Part shown: in pieces, positions 1-6,711 of the stretch
Position numbering within the stretch: position 1 is the stretch's first letter
How the letters are laid out: every line of letters begins with the position of its first letter
Made by a program: the position numbers and the translations under genes
NCBI GenBank assembly: GCA_900540005.1
Contig: UQEM01000131.1
Location: 1-6,757, forward strand
Origin: an uncultured Ruminococcus sp.
GTDB taxonomy: Bacteria > Bacillota > Clostridia > Oscillospirales > Ruminococcaceae
Direction of reading: 5' to 3'
Length of the DNA: 6,757 nt
The notes under the pieces: model-generated
What the model saw: the letters and a program-made list of their open reading frames with translations, nothing else
Database searches by the model: none
What the model was told of the DNA's origin: nothing

Positions 1-208
1 GATCCGGATCTTTGCCGCGGTCGTTGTAGTCGGCGAGAGCCTTTTGCAGTTCGTGGGCAAGCTCGCGGTTTTCGTTCATGCTTTTATCGAGCGAGTTTTT
101 CAGCTCGGGATCTTTCACGCTCTCCATAACATCGTTGATCGCCGTAACGCCCATTTTTACGCCCGCGTCGCACTCGCGCAGCAGTCTTATAGTGTCTCGT
201 TCTATCAT
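1..208 (-). CDS. Partial small alpha-helical protein of unknown function (N-terminal 69 codons)
   Basis: An open frame starts with ATG at 208-206 and runs off the left edge without a stop; 69 full codons are visible. A GGAGG SD (217-221) lies 8 nt upstream, which fixes the start. The visible part reads as two amphipathic helices, roughly residues 3-31 and 33-64, rich in Glu, Lys and Asp. There is no signal peptide or membrane segment. It opens MIERDTIRLLRECDAG and contains an E49-x-x-H52 pair in the second helix. From memory, it resembles an uncharacterised clostridial family of about 140 residues with a conserved ECDAGxKMGV-like start, possibly a ferritin-like helical bundle. That assignment is tentative and metal binding is unproven. 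It lies 78 bp downstream of dnaJ on the same strand. Its SD is buried in a hairpin that may limit expression from the chaperone operon. A two-helix coiled protein unrelated to ferritins is equally possible. Confidence 0.8.
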   Translation of the reverse strand, partial: MIERDTIRLLRECDAGVKMGVTAINDVMESVKDPELKNSLDKSMNENRELAHELQKALADYNDRGKDPD

Positions 209-250
209 AAATAAAACCTCCTATTGCAGTATTATCTGCAATAAGGAGGT
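209..250 (-). terminator. Terminator-like hairpin with the next gene's SD in its 3' arm
   Basis: On the minus strand the arm at 250-236 (ACCTCCTTATTGCAG) pairs with the arm at 229-216 (CTGCAATAGGAGGT). The result is 14 base pairs with one bulged A/T at 243/244 and a 6-nt loop (230-235). TTTTATTT follows at 216-209, so the hairpin plus T-rich tail looks like an intrinsic terminator for the hrcA-grpE-dnaK-dnaJ transcript. The GGAGG SD of the partial gene (217-221) lies entirely in the 3' arm, paired to CCTCC. Any read-through message would therefore have this SD masked. The tail is interrupted by one A, so termination may be incomplete. Confidence 0.7.
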
Positions 251-251
251 C

Positions 252-280
252 ATTATACGCGCGATCCAAAGCCGTATTAC
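252..280 (-). promoter_or_regulatory. Candidate local promoter for the partial left-edge gene
   Basis: A perfect TATAAT hexamer reads on the minus strand at 257-252. Seventeen nt upstream lies GTAATA (280-275), which matches only three of six -35 consensus positions (TTGACA). No TGn extension is seen. The expected start point is near 243-246, within the 5' arm of the downstream hairpin. The weak -35 makes this a candidate only, although its position in the 78-bp gap after dnaJ fits an independent promoter. Confidence 0.4.
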
Positions 281-286
281 AGCGAC

Positions 287-1432
287 TCAGAAATCAAGTT
301 TCCTTTTCAGTTTGTCAAAGAAACTCTGACGCTTGGTATAGTTTTTGTCGTTGAGCGAGGCTTCAAATTCTTTGAGCAGATCCTTCTGCTTCTTGTTGAG
401 TCCCTTAGGAACTTCTACATATATCTTAACGTACTGATTGCCGCGGTCTGCTCGGTTGAGGCGCTTTACGCCCTTGCCCTTGAGGCGGAATACAGTACCT
501 GTTTCAGTACCCTCACTGATAGTGTACTTGACGTCGCCGTCGATAGTGGGAACAGTTATCTCCGCACCGAGAACAGCCTCGGCATAAGTAACAGGGATAT
601 CGCAGTGGATATCATAGCCCTCGCGTCTGAAGATCGGGTGAGACTTAACGCCGATAACGATGAGGAGATCGCCGTTAGGACCGTTGTTTACGCCGCAGTC
701 ACCCTGACCGCTGATACGGAGTGTCTGTCCGTCATCTATACCTGCCGGAATGTCTACGCTTACGGTTTTCTGAACTCTTACTCTGCCTACGCCGCGGCAC
801 TTGGGGCAGGGATTTGTGATGATCTTGCCCTTGCCGTTACAGTGCGGACAGGTCTTAGCCGAGGAGATAGCTCCGAAAGGAGTTCTCTGCGTGGTCTTGA
901 CCTGACCTCTGCCCTGACAGTCGGGACATATCTCAGCGGAAGTACCTGCTGTTGCTCCGCTGCCCTTGCACGAATCGCAGACACAGAGACGGTTTATCTT
1001 GATCTCGCGCTTAACGCCCGTGCAGGATTCCATGAAGCTTATATTGAGAGCCTCGCGGATATCAGCGCCTCTCTTGGGAGCATTTGCGGAGGAGCGTCTT
1101 GAACCGCCGCCGAAACCGAATCCGCCGAAAATATTCTCAAGAATATCGCCCATGTCGTTGAAGCCGCCGAATCCGTCCATGCCCTCGCCGCCGCCGTAGT
1201 TCGGGTCAACGCCTGCATGACCGAACTGGTCATAGCGTGCACGTTTCTGCGGGTCGGAAAGAACCTCGTTAGCCTCATTTATCTCCTGAAATTTTTCAAC
1301 ATAGGAGGGATCATCGGGGTGCAGATCGGGGTGACATTCTCTTGCTTTTTTTCTGTAAGCCTTTTTTATTTCTTCCTCAGTTGCGCCCTTCTGGATACCG
1401 AGGACTTCATAATAATCTCTTTTTTCAGCCAT
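287..1432 (-). CDS. dnaJ: Chaperone protein DnaJ (Hsp40, type A)
   Basis: Cytosolic co-chaperone that binds unfolded protein, delivers it to DnaK and stimulates DnaK ATP hydrolysis. The 381-residue product has the full class A layout. The J domain (about 5-70) carries the HPD motif at 34-36. The Gly/Phe-rich linker spans about 77-111. The zinc-binding region has four CxxCxGxG motifs at 152-159, 169-176, 195-202 and 209-216. The C-terminal substrate-binding and dimerisation domains run from about 218 to 350. The start at 1432 is chosen because GGAG (1439-1442) lies 6 nt upstream and MAEKRDYYEVLG matches the usual DnaJ N-terminus. An in-frame ATG 8 codons earlier has no SD. The J domain has Cys33 and Asn54 where Tyr is usual. 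It is the last chaperone gene of the operon, 76 bp after dnaK and separated from it by a strong stem-loop. Confidence 0.97.
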   Translation of the reverse strand: MAEKRDYYEVLGIQKGATEEEIKKAYRKKARECHPDLHPDDPSYVEKFQEINEANEVLSDPQKRARYDQFGHAGVDPNYGGGEGMDGFGGFNDMGDILENIFGGFGFGGGSRRSSANAPKRGADIREALNISFMESCTGVKREIKINRLCVCDSCKGSGATAGTSAEICPDCQGRGQVKTTQRTPFGAISSAKTCPHCNGKGKIITNPCPKCRGVGRVRVQKTVSVDIPAGIDDGQTLRISGQGDCGVNNGPNGDLLIVIGVKSHPIFRREGYDIHCDIPVTYAEAVLGAEITVPTIDGDVKYTISEGTETGTVFRLKGKGVKRLNRADRGNQYVKIYVEVPKGLNKKQKDLLKEFEASLNDKNYTKRQSFFDKLKRKLDF

Positions 1433-1438
1433 AAATTT

Positions 1439-1442
1439 CTCC
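1439..1442 (-). promoter_or_regulatory. Ribosome binding site that decides the dnaJ start
   Basis: GGAG on the minus strand, 6 nt before the ATG at 1432. The alternative in-frame ATG at 1456 is preceded by the stem-loop arm and has no purine-rich SD, so the downstream start is preferred. Confidence 0.75.
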
Positions 1443-1456
1443 AAATATATATACAC

Positions 1457-1486
1457 TTTTAGGGCGAAACGGATTTCGCCCTAAAA
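1457..1486 (-). other. Perfect 13-bp intercistronic stem-loop between dnaK and dnaJ
   Basis: TTTTAGGGCGAAA (1457-1469) and TTTCGCCCTAAAA (1474-1486) are exact inverted repeats around a 4-nt loop. On either strand the stem begins with TTTT and ends with AAAA. No U-tract follows it, so it does not look like a standard intrinsic terminator. It starts 22 nt after the dnaK stop and ends 14 nt before the dnaJ SD. A likely role is an mRNA processing or stability element that sets DnaK output above DnaJ; partial termination cannot be excluded. Confidence 0.75.
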
Positions 1487-1508
1487 TATGCTGTTTTATT
1501 GTTTAAGA

Positions 1509-3377
1509 TCAAACCTCGGTAAAGTCTGCATCAACAACACCGTCGTCGTTTGAGCCGCCGTTATTGTTGTCAGCAGAAGCTCCGCCGCCCATGTTAGCGA
1601 ACTGTGAGGGGTCGATTCCCTCTGCGCCGCCGTTGGGATTAGCCTGCTGGTAGATCTTTGCAGAGAGGTCATAGAATGCCTTCTGGAGATCCTCCTTGAG
1701 GGTCTTGATCTCGTCGCCGTTGTTAGCCTCGATAGCAGCCTTGAGAGCTGTGCACTTGGACTCGATATTTGACTTTTCGTCAGCAGAGACCTTGTCGCCG
1801 AAGTCGCCCAGAGCCTTTTCGCACTGGAATACGAGGTTTTCAGCTTCGTTCTTGTTGTCAACTTCTTCTCTGCGCTTCTTATCCTCAGCAGCGTACTGCT
1901 CAGCTTCCTTTACAGCCTTGTCGATATCGTCCTTGGACATATTTGTGGAAGAAGTGATAGTGATGTTCTGCTCCTTGCCTGTGCCGAGATCCTTAGCGGA
2001 AACATGAACGATACCGTTCTGGTCGATATCGAAAGTAACCTCGATCTGGGGGATTCCTCTCGGAGCAGGAGCAATGCCGTCAAGACGGAATGTGCCGAGC
2101 TGCTTGTTGTCTCTTGCAAATTCACGCTCACCCTGAAGAACATTGATATCAACAGCCGGCTGATTGTCAGCGTAGGTTGAGAATACCTGTGACTTCTTTG
2201 TAGGAATTGTTGTGTTTCTCTCGATCATTCTTGTGCAAACGCCGCCTGCTGTCTCGATACCGAGTGAAAGGGGAGTTACATCAAGGAGGAGCAGACCGTT
2301 CTTAACGTCGCCGCCGAGAACGCCGCCCTGATATGCAGCACCGAGAGCTACGCACTCATCAGGGTTGATGCCCTTGAAGGGATCCTTGCCGATAAGCTTC
2401 TTAACAGCTTCCTGAACAGCGGGGATTCTTGAAGAACCGCCGACCATGAGGACTTTGTTGATCTCGGAGATCTGGAGTCCGCTGTCGCTGAGAGCCTGTC
2501 TTACAGGGCCCATTGTAGCCTCTACGAGGTCAGCAGTGAGTTCGTTGAACTTAGCCTGTGAAAGAGTAAGGTCAAGGTGCTTAGGAGTACCTGTTGCATC
2601 TACTGTGATGAAAGGAATGTTGATATTTGAAGTTGTTGTTGATGAAAGCTCGATCTTGGACTTTTCAGCAGCGTCCTTGAGTCTCTGAGCAGCCATCTTG
2701 TCTGTTGAGAGGTCGATTCCCTCAGCCTTCTTGAATTCGTCAACGATCCAGTTGATTATGCGCTGGTCGAAGTCATCGCCGCCGAGACGGTTGTTACCGG
2801 CTGTAGCGAGAACCTGCTGAACATCTTCGCCCATTTCAATGATAGAAACATCGAATGTACCGCCGCCGAGGTCGTAAACCATAACGGTCTGCTCCTCTTC
2901 CTTGTCGATACCGTAAGAAAGAGCTGCTGCTGTAGGCTCATTGATGATACGCTTAACAGTAAGGCCTGCGATCTGACCTGCGTCCTTAGTAGCCTGTCTC
3001 TGAGCGTCTGTGAAGTAAGCAGGAACTGTGATAACAGCCTCTGTTACAGGCTCGCCGAGATAAGCTTCTGCATCAGCCTTGAGCTTCTGGAGGATCATAG
3101 CCGAGATCTCCTGAGGAGTGTACTTCTTATCGTCAATAGTGACCTTATAATCAGAACCCATGTGTCTCTTGATAGAAGAAACTGTTCTGTCGTGGTTTGT
3201 GATAGCCTGTCTCTTGGCAACCTGACCAACGAGACGCTCGCCATTGTTTGTGAAAGCAACAACGGAGGGAGTTGTTCTTGCGCCCTCGCTGTTGGGGATA
3301 ACTACAGCGTTACCGCCCTCCATAACAGCTACGCACGAATTTGTTGTACCTAAGTCAATACCAATAATTTTTCCCAT
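1509..3377 (-). CDS. dnaK: Chaperone protein DnaK (Hsp70)
   Basis: Cytosolic ATP-dependent Hsp70 chaperone that works with DnaJ and GrpE. The 622-residue product shows the phosphate-1 loop IDLGTTNS (7-14), [13 protein letters not shown] (118-130) with [11 protein letters not shown] (146-156), phosphate-2 [11 protein letters not shown] (168-178) and the adenosine motif [11 protein letters not shown] (312-322). The interdomain linker [12 protein letters not shown] lies at 362-373. The substrate-binding beta domain runs to about 480 and the helical lid to about 578. A Gly/Asn/Asp-rich tail ends in DADFTEV. Between IKRHMG and the PQEIS helix the nucleotide-binding domain lacks the insert seen in E. 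coli DnaK, a Gram-positive trait. The start at 3377 is chosen because GGAGG (3386-3390) lies 8 nt upstream and the N-terminus [10 protein letters not shown] is standard. An ATG 5 codons earlier overlaps that SD. It lies 54 bp after grpE. Confidence 0.99.
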   Translation of the reverse strand: MGKIIGIDLGTTNSCVAVMEGGNAVVIPNSEGARTTPSVVAFTNNGERLVGQVAKRQAITNHDRTVSSIKRHMGSDYKVTIDDKKYTPQEISAMILQKLKADAEAYLGEPVTEAVITVPAYFTDAQRQATKDAGQIAGLTVKRIINEPTAAALSYGIDKEEEQTVMVYDLGGGTFDVSIIEMGEDVQQVLATAGNNRLGGDDFDQRIINWIVDEFKKAEGIDLSTDKMAAQRLKDAAEKSKIELSSTTTSNINIPFITVDATGTPKHLDLTLSQAKFNELTADLVEATMGPVRQALSDSGLQISEINKVLMVGGSSRIPAVQEAVKKLIGKDPFKGINPDECVALGAAYQGGVLGGDVKNGLLLLDVTPLSLGIETAGGVCTRMIERNTTIPTKKSQVFSTYADNQPAVDINVLQGEREFARDNKQLGTFRLDGIAPAPRGIPQIEVTFDIDQNGIVHVSAKDLGTGKEQNITITSSTNMSKDDIDKAVKEAEQYAAEDKKRREEVDNKNEAENLVFQCEKALGDFGDKVSADEKSNIESKCTALKAAIEANNGDEIKTLKEDLQKAFYDLSAKIYQQANPNGGAEGIDPSQFANMGGGASADNNNGGSNDDGVVDADFTEV

Positions 3378-3385
3378 GATAAATA

Positions 3386-3390
3386 CCTCC
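3386..3390 (-). promoter_or_regulatory. Ribosome binding site that decides the dnaK start
   Basis: GGAGG on the minus strand, 8 nt before the ATG at 3377. The in-frame ATG at 3392-3390 abuts this SD and has none of its own, so the 622-residue form is preferred over a 627-residue form. Confidence 0.8.
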
Positions 3391-3400
3391 ATATTAGATC

Positions 3401-3417
3401 CACAGCCTTACGCTGTG
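3401..3417 (-). other. Short hairpin between grpE and dnaK
   Basis: CACAGC (3401-3406) and GCTGTG (3412-3417) are exact inverted repeats with a 5-nt loop, 10 nt upstream of the dnaK SD. No U-tract follows on the minus strand. It is too weak for a terminator; it could mark an mRNA processing site or be chance. Confidence 0.4.
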
Positions 3418-3431
3418 AACTGATGTTTTGA

Positions 3432-4025
3432 TCAAAGAGCAACCGCAACCATTGCGGGTCTTATAAGTTTATCGCCAAGCATATAGCCTTTCTGGAAAAC
3501 CTGACAAACGTGGTTTGAGGCGTAGTCAGTACCGTCAAGCTGCTGAATGGCGTTGTGAAAATTGGGGTCGAACTCTTCACCGAGAGCCTCGATAGCCTTG
3601 ACATTCATTTTGTCAAGGAATCCTGATATCTGATTGAATATCATCTGCATACCGTTTTTGAAGTTTCCGTCCGCGCACTCTGCCTCAAGCGAACGCTCAA
3701 AGCTGTCGATAACGGGTAAAAGCTCCTCAATGCACTTTGCAGATGCATTCTGATATGTTTCAGCCTTTTCCTTGGCTGTTCTCTTGCGGTAGTTGTCATA
3801 CTCGGCAAACAATCTTACATACTTGTCGTTTGCCTCTGCAAGAGCCTCCTCCATATCGGCATATTCAGAAGCCGTATCGTTGTACTCTGCGGCAGCGTCA
3901 GCCTCATCATCGTCTGATGAACTTTTGCCGGCAGTCTCAGCCTTTTCATCGGCTGTTGTTTCAGTGTCCTTCTCAGCGGCTTCTTCTTCGCCGAGATTAT
4001 CTTTTATATTCTCTGTATCGCCCAT
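3432..4025 (-). CDS. grpE: Nucleotide exchange factor GrpE
   Basis: Dimeric co-chaperone that releases ADP from DnaK and so resets the Hsp70 cycle; in some bacteria it also acts as a thermosensor. The product has 197 residues, a normal length. Residues 1-60 are highly acidic and Ala/Glu/Asp-rich, probably disordered. A long helix that should form the dimer coiled coil includes RLFAEYDNYRKRTAKEK (71-87). The head domain has FDPNFHNAI (152-160) and the family signature region 173-196, ending QKGYMLGDKLIRPAMVAVA. The start is supported by AAAGGAG (4034-4040), 8 nt upstream of the ATG. It begins 16 nt after the hrcA stop, so it is clearly cotranscribed with hrcA. No independent promoter was seen. 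Confidence 0.97.
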   Translation of the reverse strand: MGDTENIKDNLGEEEAAEKDTETTADEKAETAGKSSSDDDEADAAAEYNDTASEYADMEEALAEANDKYVRLFAEYDNYRKRTAKEKAETYQNASAKCIEELLPVIDSFERSLEAECADGNFKNGMQMIFNQISGFLDKMNVKAIEALGEEFDPNFHNAIQQLDGTDYASNHVCQVFQKGYMLGDKLIRPAMVAVAL

Positions 4026-4041
4026 TGCTGTATCTCCTTTC

Positions 4042-5088
4042 CTACGTTCCCGGACTACCGTCCGAGCCGGTTGTTATGTCATCGCCGTCACCCGACATAA
4101 GATACGAGATCTTTTGTGTGAGGTAATCGACGTAGGGGATTATCTTTTTATAGTTGACCCTCATCGGCCCTATAACTCCGAGCGAGCCTGCCTCCTCGCC
4201 GTTTTTACGGTACTTGGAGACGATAAGGCTTGAATTGCCTATTGCGAAGCTGTTGTTTTCAGAGCCGAACTTTACCTGAATGCCGCTGAAAGTATCTTCG
4301 AGCATATCGGTGAGGTTGTCCTTGTGTTCCATGAACCGCACGACTTCCATTTTGTCAAGCTCGTCACATGAGAGCAGCTTTTCGCCGCCGCTCACGGTAA
4401 GTTCCTGCTTGCGCAGATCTTCTGACAGTTCACATATTCCCTTGATGAGCGGCGACAGCGAGATCATATACGCGCTTACTGCCGCGACCATGTTATTGAA
4501 CATTTCTTCTGAAAGCTCATCGACCGAGACGCCGTTCAGGTTCTCCTCTATATAATGTGTAAAGAATTCAAGCTGTTCATTATTCAGGTCGAATTCCAGT
4601 CTGCAAGCCTTGTTCTTGATGCTTCCGTTTGAGGTTATCAGCAGTATCACATAAAGGCGTTTGCCTGTCGGTATAACTTCGACCTTTGATATTACCGAGA
4701 ATCTCGGGACGGAGTTTGTAACTACCGCCGCGCACTGTGTTATCTCTGTAAGAGCGGTCGCAGCGTTCTGCACGAGCAGCTCCTCCGGAGTATTCTTATC
4801 GCCGAGCATATTGTCCAGACGGCTTTTTTCCTCATCGCTCAGCGACGGGAGCGTCATCAGTTCGTCAATATAAAGGCGATAGCCTGCGAATGTCGGGATC
4901 CTTCCTGCCGATGTGTGCGGCTGTTCGAGATAGCCGAGCTGCTCAAGCGCAGCCATGTCATTTCGGATAGTCGCCGCAGAAACGTTGATGTTGTCAAGCT
5001 TTGAAATAGCCTTAGACCCTACGGGTTCGCCCGTTCTGACATATTCGTCAACGACAGCGGCAAGTATTTTCAACTTTCTGTCGTCCAT
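4042..5088 (-). CDS. hrcA: Heat-inducible transcription repressor HrcA
   Basis: Repressor that binds CIRCE operators and shuts off class I heat-shock genes; in studied Firmicutes its activity depends on GroEL. The 348-residue product has an N-terminal winged helix-turn-helix, with SKAISKLDNINVSAATIRND (25-44) as the recognition region. The conserved GYLEQPHTSAGRIPTFAGYR (52-71) follows. A central GAF-like/dimerisation region comes next, and the C-terminal block FAIGNSSLIVSKY (281-293) with GVIGPMRVNYKKIIPYVDYL (304-323) is characteristic. A polar Gly/Asp/Thr/Ser-rich tail (332-348) extends past the last conserved block. The ATG at 5088 has AAAGG (5099-5103) 10 nt upstream; a closer GAGG (5091-5094) is only 2 nt away. 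It is first in the operon, directly downstream of a perfect CIRCE, which indicates autorepression. Confidence 0.97.
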   Translation of the reverse strand: MDDRKLKILAAVVDEYVRTGEPVGSKAISKLDNINVSAATIRNDMAALEQLGYLEQPHTSAGRIPTFAGYRLYIDELMTLPSLSDEEKSRLDNMLGDKNTPEELLVQNAATALTEITQCAAVVTNSVPRFSVISKVEVIPTGKRLYVILLITSNGSIKNKACRLEFDLNNEQLEFFTHYIEENLNGVSVDELSEEMFNNMVAAVSAYMISLSPLIKGICELSEDLRKQELTVSGGEKLLSCDELDKMEVVRFMEHKDNLTDMLEDTFSGIQVKFGSENNSFAIGNSSLIVSKYRKNGEEAGSLGVIGPMRVNYKKIIPYVDYLTQKISYLMSGDGDDITTGSDGSPGT

Positions 5089-5110
5089 GTCCTCACAACC
5101 TTTCCTGCTT

Positions 5111-5137
5111 TTAGCACTCTCTATCCCCGAGTGCTAA
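5111..5137 (-). promoter_or_regulatory. CIRCE operator (HrcA binding site)
   Basis: TTAGCACTC (5111-5119), a 9-nt spacer (5120-5128) and GAGTGCTAA (5129-5137) match the CIRCE consensus TTAGCACTC-N9-GAGTGCTAA at every position. It lies at the predicted start of the hrcA transcript. HrcA bound here would block initiation, and the 5' end of the mRNA would carry a 9-bp hairpin just 4 nt from the SD-like run AGGAAAGG (5099-5106). Confidence 0.98.
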
Positions 5138-5141
5138 TTAT

Positions 5142-5170
5142 AATTTATCACTATTATAACGCTTTGTCAA
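5142..5170 (-). promoter_or_regulatory. Sigma-A promoter of the hrcA-grpE-dnaK-dnaJ operon
   Basis: On the minus strand TTGACA (5170-5165) is followed after 17 nt by TAAATT (5147-5142). The -10 carries an extended TGA just upstream (5150-5148). The predicted start is near 5135, placing CIRCE at about +1. A second TATAAT-like match 5 nt downstream has poor spacing to the -35. No other promoter is apparent inside the operon. Confidence 0.85.
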
Positions 5171-5270
5171 GGGTTTTATGCAAATTCAGCACTTTTAACA
5201 AATTTTACCGTGCATTTTGCTGCCTTATGTTCAATTTAGCGCCGCATCAGACGCTTTATTCGGATAAAAC

Positions 5271-5282
5271 CGCAGTTCTGCG
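5271..5282 (+). repeat. Small inverted repeat upstream of the MATE promoter
   Basis: CGCAG (5271-5275) and CTGCG (5278-5282) flank a TT spacer and end 8 nt before the -35 of the MATE gene. The position would suit a regulator site, but the arms are only 5 bp and chance is likely. The rest of the intergenic stretch (5171-5290) is AT-rich with no other structure noticed. Confidence 0.25.
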
Positions 5283-5290
5283 CATTGTGC

Positions 5291-5319
5291 TTGACATTCG
5301 GCGAAATATATACTATAAT
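5291..5319 (+). promoter_or_regulatory. Consensus sigma-A promoter of the MATE gene
   Basis: TTGACA (5291-5296) and TATAAT (5314-5319) are both exact consensus hexamers, with the optimal 17-nt spacer. The predicted start near 5326 gives a leader of about 44 nt containing a strong SD. Its -35 is 154 bp from CIRCE, so HrcA control of this promoter is unlikely. Confidence 0.9.
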
Positions 5320-5369
5320 AACCATTACTCGCCTCACTTCATATTTAAATAGGAAAAAAGGAGGTAAAA

Positions 5370-6698
5370 ATGAAAATACAGATTTCGGACAGCTTCACAT
5401 ACGGAAAACTTCTGCGGTTCACCTTCCCGTCGATCATTATGATGGTATTTACATCGATATACGTAGTTGTGGACGGCTTTTTTGTATCAAACTTCGTGGG
5501 AAAGTCGCAGTTCACGGCGGTCAACTTCATCATGCCGTTTCTGATGATACTCGGCGCGATAGGATTTATGTTCGGCACGGGCGGAAGCGCCATTGTCGCG
5601 AAAACCATGGGCGAGAACAAGCCCGAAAAAGCCAAGGAGCAGTTTTCGCTCTTTGTTTACACTTCGGCGGTCTGCGGAATCATCATCTCCGTGCTCGGGA
5701 TCATTCTGATACGTCCGACAGCAGTTCTGCTCGGAGCTGACAGCGAGATACTTGAGCATTGCGTGGTATACGGGCGCGTTATCCTTATCGCCCTTCCGTT
5801 CTATATATTGCAGTATGAGTTCCAGAGCTTTTTCATCGCGGCAGGAAAGCCGCAGCTCGGACTTACCACAACGGTGGTGTCCGGTGTCACGAATATGGTG
5901 CTCGATTTCCTGCTTATAAAGGTATTTTCACTCGGACTTGTCGGAGCTGCCGCTGCAACAGCAATGAGCCAGTTCATCGGCGGTGTTATCCCGCTCATTT
6001 ACTTCGGCAGGGAAAACTCCAGCACTCTGCGGCTCAAACGCACAAAATTCAGCAAGCGTACTATCCTGAACGCCTGTATAAACGGTTCGTCAGAGCTTAT
6101 GTCGAATATCTCCATGTCGCTCTTGGGTATGCTCTACAACAGACAGCTCATCAGATATGCAGGCAATGACGGAGTTGCGGCTTATGGCGTGCTCATGTAT
6201 GTAAACTTTGCGTTCCTGTCCGCATTTATCGGCTACTCGGTCGGAACAGCTCCCGTCATAAGCTATCACTACGGTGCGGGAAACAGCGGCGAAATAAAGA
6301 GCATTCTCGGCAAAAGCTACCGCATAATTGCAGTATTCGCCATAATAATGTTCTCGGCGGCGGAACTGCTCGGCGGCACTGTTGCTAAAATTTTCGTCAG
6401 CTATGATGCAGATCTGCTCGCGCTCACAAAGAGGGGATTCCTTATCTATTCGTTCTCATTCCTGTTCTCGGGAATTTCGATTTTCGGCTCGGGATTCTTC
6501 ACCGCGCTTAATAACGGTCTTATATCCGCGCTCATCTCTTTTTTGCGAACACTTGTGTTTCAGGCGGTTATCGTGCTCACACTTCCGCTCCTGTTCCATA
6601 TTGACGGAATATGGGCATCTGTCGTTCTCGCGGAGATACTCTCGGCGATAATTACGATAATCTTTATTGTAAAAAAGCGTAGCACTTATCATTATTGA
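5370..6698 (+). CDS. MATE-family multidrug/cation efflux transporter (MepA-like)
   Basis: Inner-membrane antiporter expected to export drugs or organic cations using a Na+ or H+ gradient; the substrate is not predictable here. The 442-residue product is almost entirely hydrophobic, with about 12 membrane segments (roughly 16-40, 48-76, 95-115, 130-152, 162-183, 188-212, 235-260, 268-292, 315-340, 355-376, 385-408, 412-434). The two-fold MATE repeat is visible: FGTGGSAIVAKTMGENKPEKA (68-88) echoes YSVGTAPVISYHYGAGNSGE (289-308). NMVLDFLLIKVFSLGLVGAA (175-194) is a typical MATE stretch. The start is supported by AAAGGAGG (5357-5364), 5 nt upstream. It is divergent from hrcA, with its own strong promoter and no visible partner gene or MarR-type regulator. 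It ends with a Lys/Arg-rich cytosolic tail. Confidence 0.93.
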   Translation: MKIQISDSFTYGKLLRFTFPSIIMMVFTSIYVVVDGFFVSNFVGKSQFTAVNFIMPFLMILGAIGFMFGTGGSAIVAKTMGENKPEKAKEQFSLFVYTSAVCGIIISVLGIILIRPTAVLLGADSEILEHCVVYGRVILIALPFYILQYEFQSFFIAAGKPQLGLTTTVVSGVTNMVLDFLLIKVFSLGLVGAAAATAMSQFIGGVIPLIYFGRENSSTLRLKRTKFSKRTILNACINGSSELMSNISMSLLGMLYNRQLIRYAGNDGVAAYGVLMYVNFAFLSAFIGYSVGTAPVISYHYGAGNSGEIKSILGKSYRIIAVFAIIMFSAAELLGGTVAKIFVSYDADLLALTKRGFLIYSFSFLFSGISIFGSGFFTALNNGLISALISFLRTLVFQAVIVLTLPLLFHIDGIWASVVLAEILSAIITIIFIVKKRSTYHY

Positions 6699-6711
6699 TG
6701 CGTAAATAATG

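Noticed and set aside
243..249. AAGGAGG on the plus strand resembling an SD
   Set aside because: No start codon follows at a suitable distance; it is the mirror half of the inverted repeat that contains the minus-strand SD.
84..269. 61-residue minus-strand frame overlapping the left-edge gene
   Set aside because: It starts upstream of the hairpin without an SD and is out of frame with the gene that has a strong SD at 217-221.
605..1102. 165-residue open frame on the plus strand inside dnaJ
   Set aside because: It lies wholly antisense to a well-conserved DnaJ, has no SD and resembles no family; long antisense frames arise where Leu TTA/CTA and Ser TCA codons are rare.
1430..1456. Longer DnaJ with eight extra N-terminal residues
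   Set aside because: The upstream ATG has no SD and lies against the stem-loop; the extension MYIYLEKF is not typical of DnaJ.
3793..4233. 146-residue plus-strand frame across grpE and hrcA
   Set aside because: It is a Ser/Ala-rich shadow of the acidic GrpE N-terminus and the HrcA C-terminus, with no SD or recognisable domain.
5111..5319. HrcA/CIRCE control of the divergent MATE gene
   Set aside because: CIRCE is 154 bp upstream of the MATE -35 and sits at the hrcA start point; HrcA is known to act at CIRCE overlapping or next to a promoter.
5285..5740. 151-residue plus-strand frame overlapping the MATE start
   Set aside because: It begins before the MATE -35 box, so the promoter would not transcribe its start, and it is out of frame with a clear MATE transporter.
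6690..6711. CATTATT...AATAATG inverted repeat around the MATE stop codon
   Set aside because: A 7-bp, nearly all-AT stem with an 8-nt loop is weak and probably chance in AT-rich sequence.
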